Positions 5,831-6,142 of a stretch of 6,142 nucleotides of DNA are shown one piece after another. How positions within the stretch are numbered: position 1 is the stretch's first letter; each line of letters opens with the position of its first letter. The notes under the pieces are model-generated. The model was not told where the DNA came from. It saw nothing but the letters and a program-made list of their open reading frames with translations, and did no database searches. Made by a program: the position numbers and the translations under genes. Origin of the DNA: Candidatus Heimdallarchaeota archaeon (GTDB lineage: Archaea > Asgardarchaeota > Heimdallarchaeia > Hodarchaeales > LC-3); assembly GCA_027364495.1 (NCBI GenBank), contig DAHXPE010000455.1:1-6142 (forward strand), in the 5' to 3' direction.

Positions 5831-5881
5831 GGGTACCTTTTATCAATAAGAATATCTAGGGGGTACCTTTCAACTATAAGA
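5831..5881. repeat. Pair of 21-base direct repeats GGGTACCTTT-N5-ATAAGA
   Basis: Positions 5831-5851 and 5861-5881 share GGGTACCTTT, then five differing bases (TATCA or CAACT), then ATAAGA, with a 30-base period. They lie between the palindrome and the start of the rightward gene, a place fit for tandem regulator binding sites upstream of a surface protease gene. GGTACC is itself self-complementary. Confidence 0.75.
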
Positions 5882-5883
5882 CC

Positions 5884-5890
5884 AAAGGAA
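5884..5890 (+). promoter_or_regulatory. Weak Shine-Dalgarno candidate for the signal-peptide gene
   Basis: AAAGGAA lies 8 bases before ATG 5899. The spacing is right but pairing to the 16S 3' end would be short. It supports ATG 5899 as the start. Confidence 0.35.
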
Positions 5891-5898
5891 GCTTTTGT

Positions 5899-6142
5899 AT
5901 GAAAAAGGGTAAAACAATTCTCTTAATAAGTGCAAGTTTTATTAGTCTTTTGTGTTTATCAACGTTTATAACACAAGCATTTTCATTTCCACTTTTTGCT
6001 CCGTTAGTTATAACATTTGATTCATCCACAGAAGTTCAATCATCGACAACAACTGTTCTTGAAATGTATCCAACAGCTACTGTAATGAAATATGATGATA
6101 TAGGATCTTTTTTTAATATTTTAACATTAGAAAGAAGCTATA
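5899..6142 (+). CDS. N-terminal part of a secreted protein, probably the caspase-like family (partial)
   Basis: 81 codons run from ATG 5899 to the right edge without a stop. Residues 1-27 form a classical signal peptide: MKKGK, then hydrophobic ILLISASFISLLCLSTF, with likely cleavage after ITQAFS. The mature part begins PLVITFDSSTEVQSS and continues EMYPTATVMKYDDIGSFFNI, ending LTLERSY at the edge. The strand-like LVITFDSS with a following TVLEMYPTATVMKYDD suggests the first strands of an alpha/beta protease fold. The last residues (LERSY) resemble the ERKS that precedes the GHG motif in the truncated minus-strand frame, so this gene probably holds the N-terminal half missing from that frame. 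The family link is inference, since the catalytic part lies outside the window. The product is exported and, by analogy, anchored in the membrane. Candidate control elements upstream are the palindrome and the GGGTACCTTT repeats. Confidence 0.7.
   Translation, partial: MKKGKTILLISASFISLLCLSTFITQAFSFPLFAPLVITFDSSTEVQSSTTTVLEMYPTATVMKYDDIGSFFNILTLERSY

Noticed and set aside
5765..5900. Minus-strand frame reading IVERYPLDILIDKRYP near the GGGTACC repeats
   Set aside because: It looks repetitive only because the DNA repeat is read through; it overlaps the GHG segment in another frame and the promoter region of the rightward gene, and has no family likeness.
1..6142. tRNA, rRNA, CRISPR array or insertion sequence
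   Set aside because: I looked for T-loop motifs, regularly spaced repeats and transposase motifs on both strands and saw none that could be supported.

Overview
The window is very AT-rich and reads as archaeal DNA. The signs are TATA-like boxes about 25-40 bases before starts, T-run terminators, few Shine-Dalgarno motifs, TTG/GTG starts, a surface domain resembling the C-terminal repeats of thermopsin-type archaeal proteins, and a DUF433/DUF5615 toxin-antitoxin pair. An Asgard-type (Promethearchaeota) archaeon is my best guess, but this is an inference; no rRNA or marker gene is present.

Layout. The left part, on the + strand, holds the tail of a membrane-anchored protein (3-110), a small winged-helix-like protein (259-627) and a four-cysteine zinc-finger protein whose start is out of frame (717-1129). 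A region with short repeats and a hairpin follows. The rest lies mainly on the minus strand, read right to left. A surface/membrane gene of the caspase-like family lacks its 5' part (5812-4916) and is followed at 5 bases by a four-helix membrane protein (4910-4005). After a 368-base gap comes the DUF433 antitoxin (3636-3388), overlapping a DUF5615 toxin (3407-3063) that has one in-frame TGA. Then comes a second broken surface/membrane gene (about 2892-2201), followed by a six-helix membrane protein (2117-1401). At the right edge a + strand gene (5899 to beyond the window) encodes a signal peptide and what looks like the N-terminal part of the same caspase-like family.

The most interesting pattern is a secreted, membrane-anchored clan-CD-like (caspase-like) protease family. 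A promoter-proximal N-terminal part sits on one strand, and two 5'-truncated C-terminal parts sit on the other. Each truncated part is followed by a multi-helix membrane protein. The truncation edge of the first coincides with a perfect 17-base palindrome and a pair of GGGTACCTTT direct repeats. This may be ordinary decay of paralogues or a set of silent cassettes.

At least four genes are broken: a frameshift, a truncation plus frameshift, a truncation, and an in-frame stop. Either this is a decaying accessory region or the assembly carries base-level errors; read data would decide.
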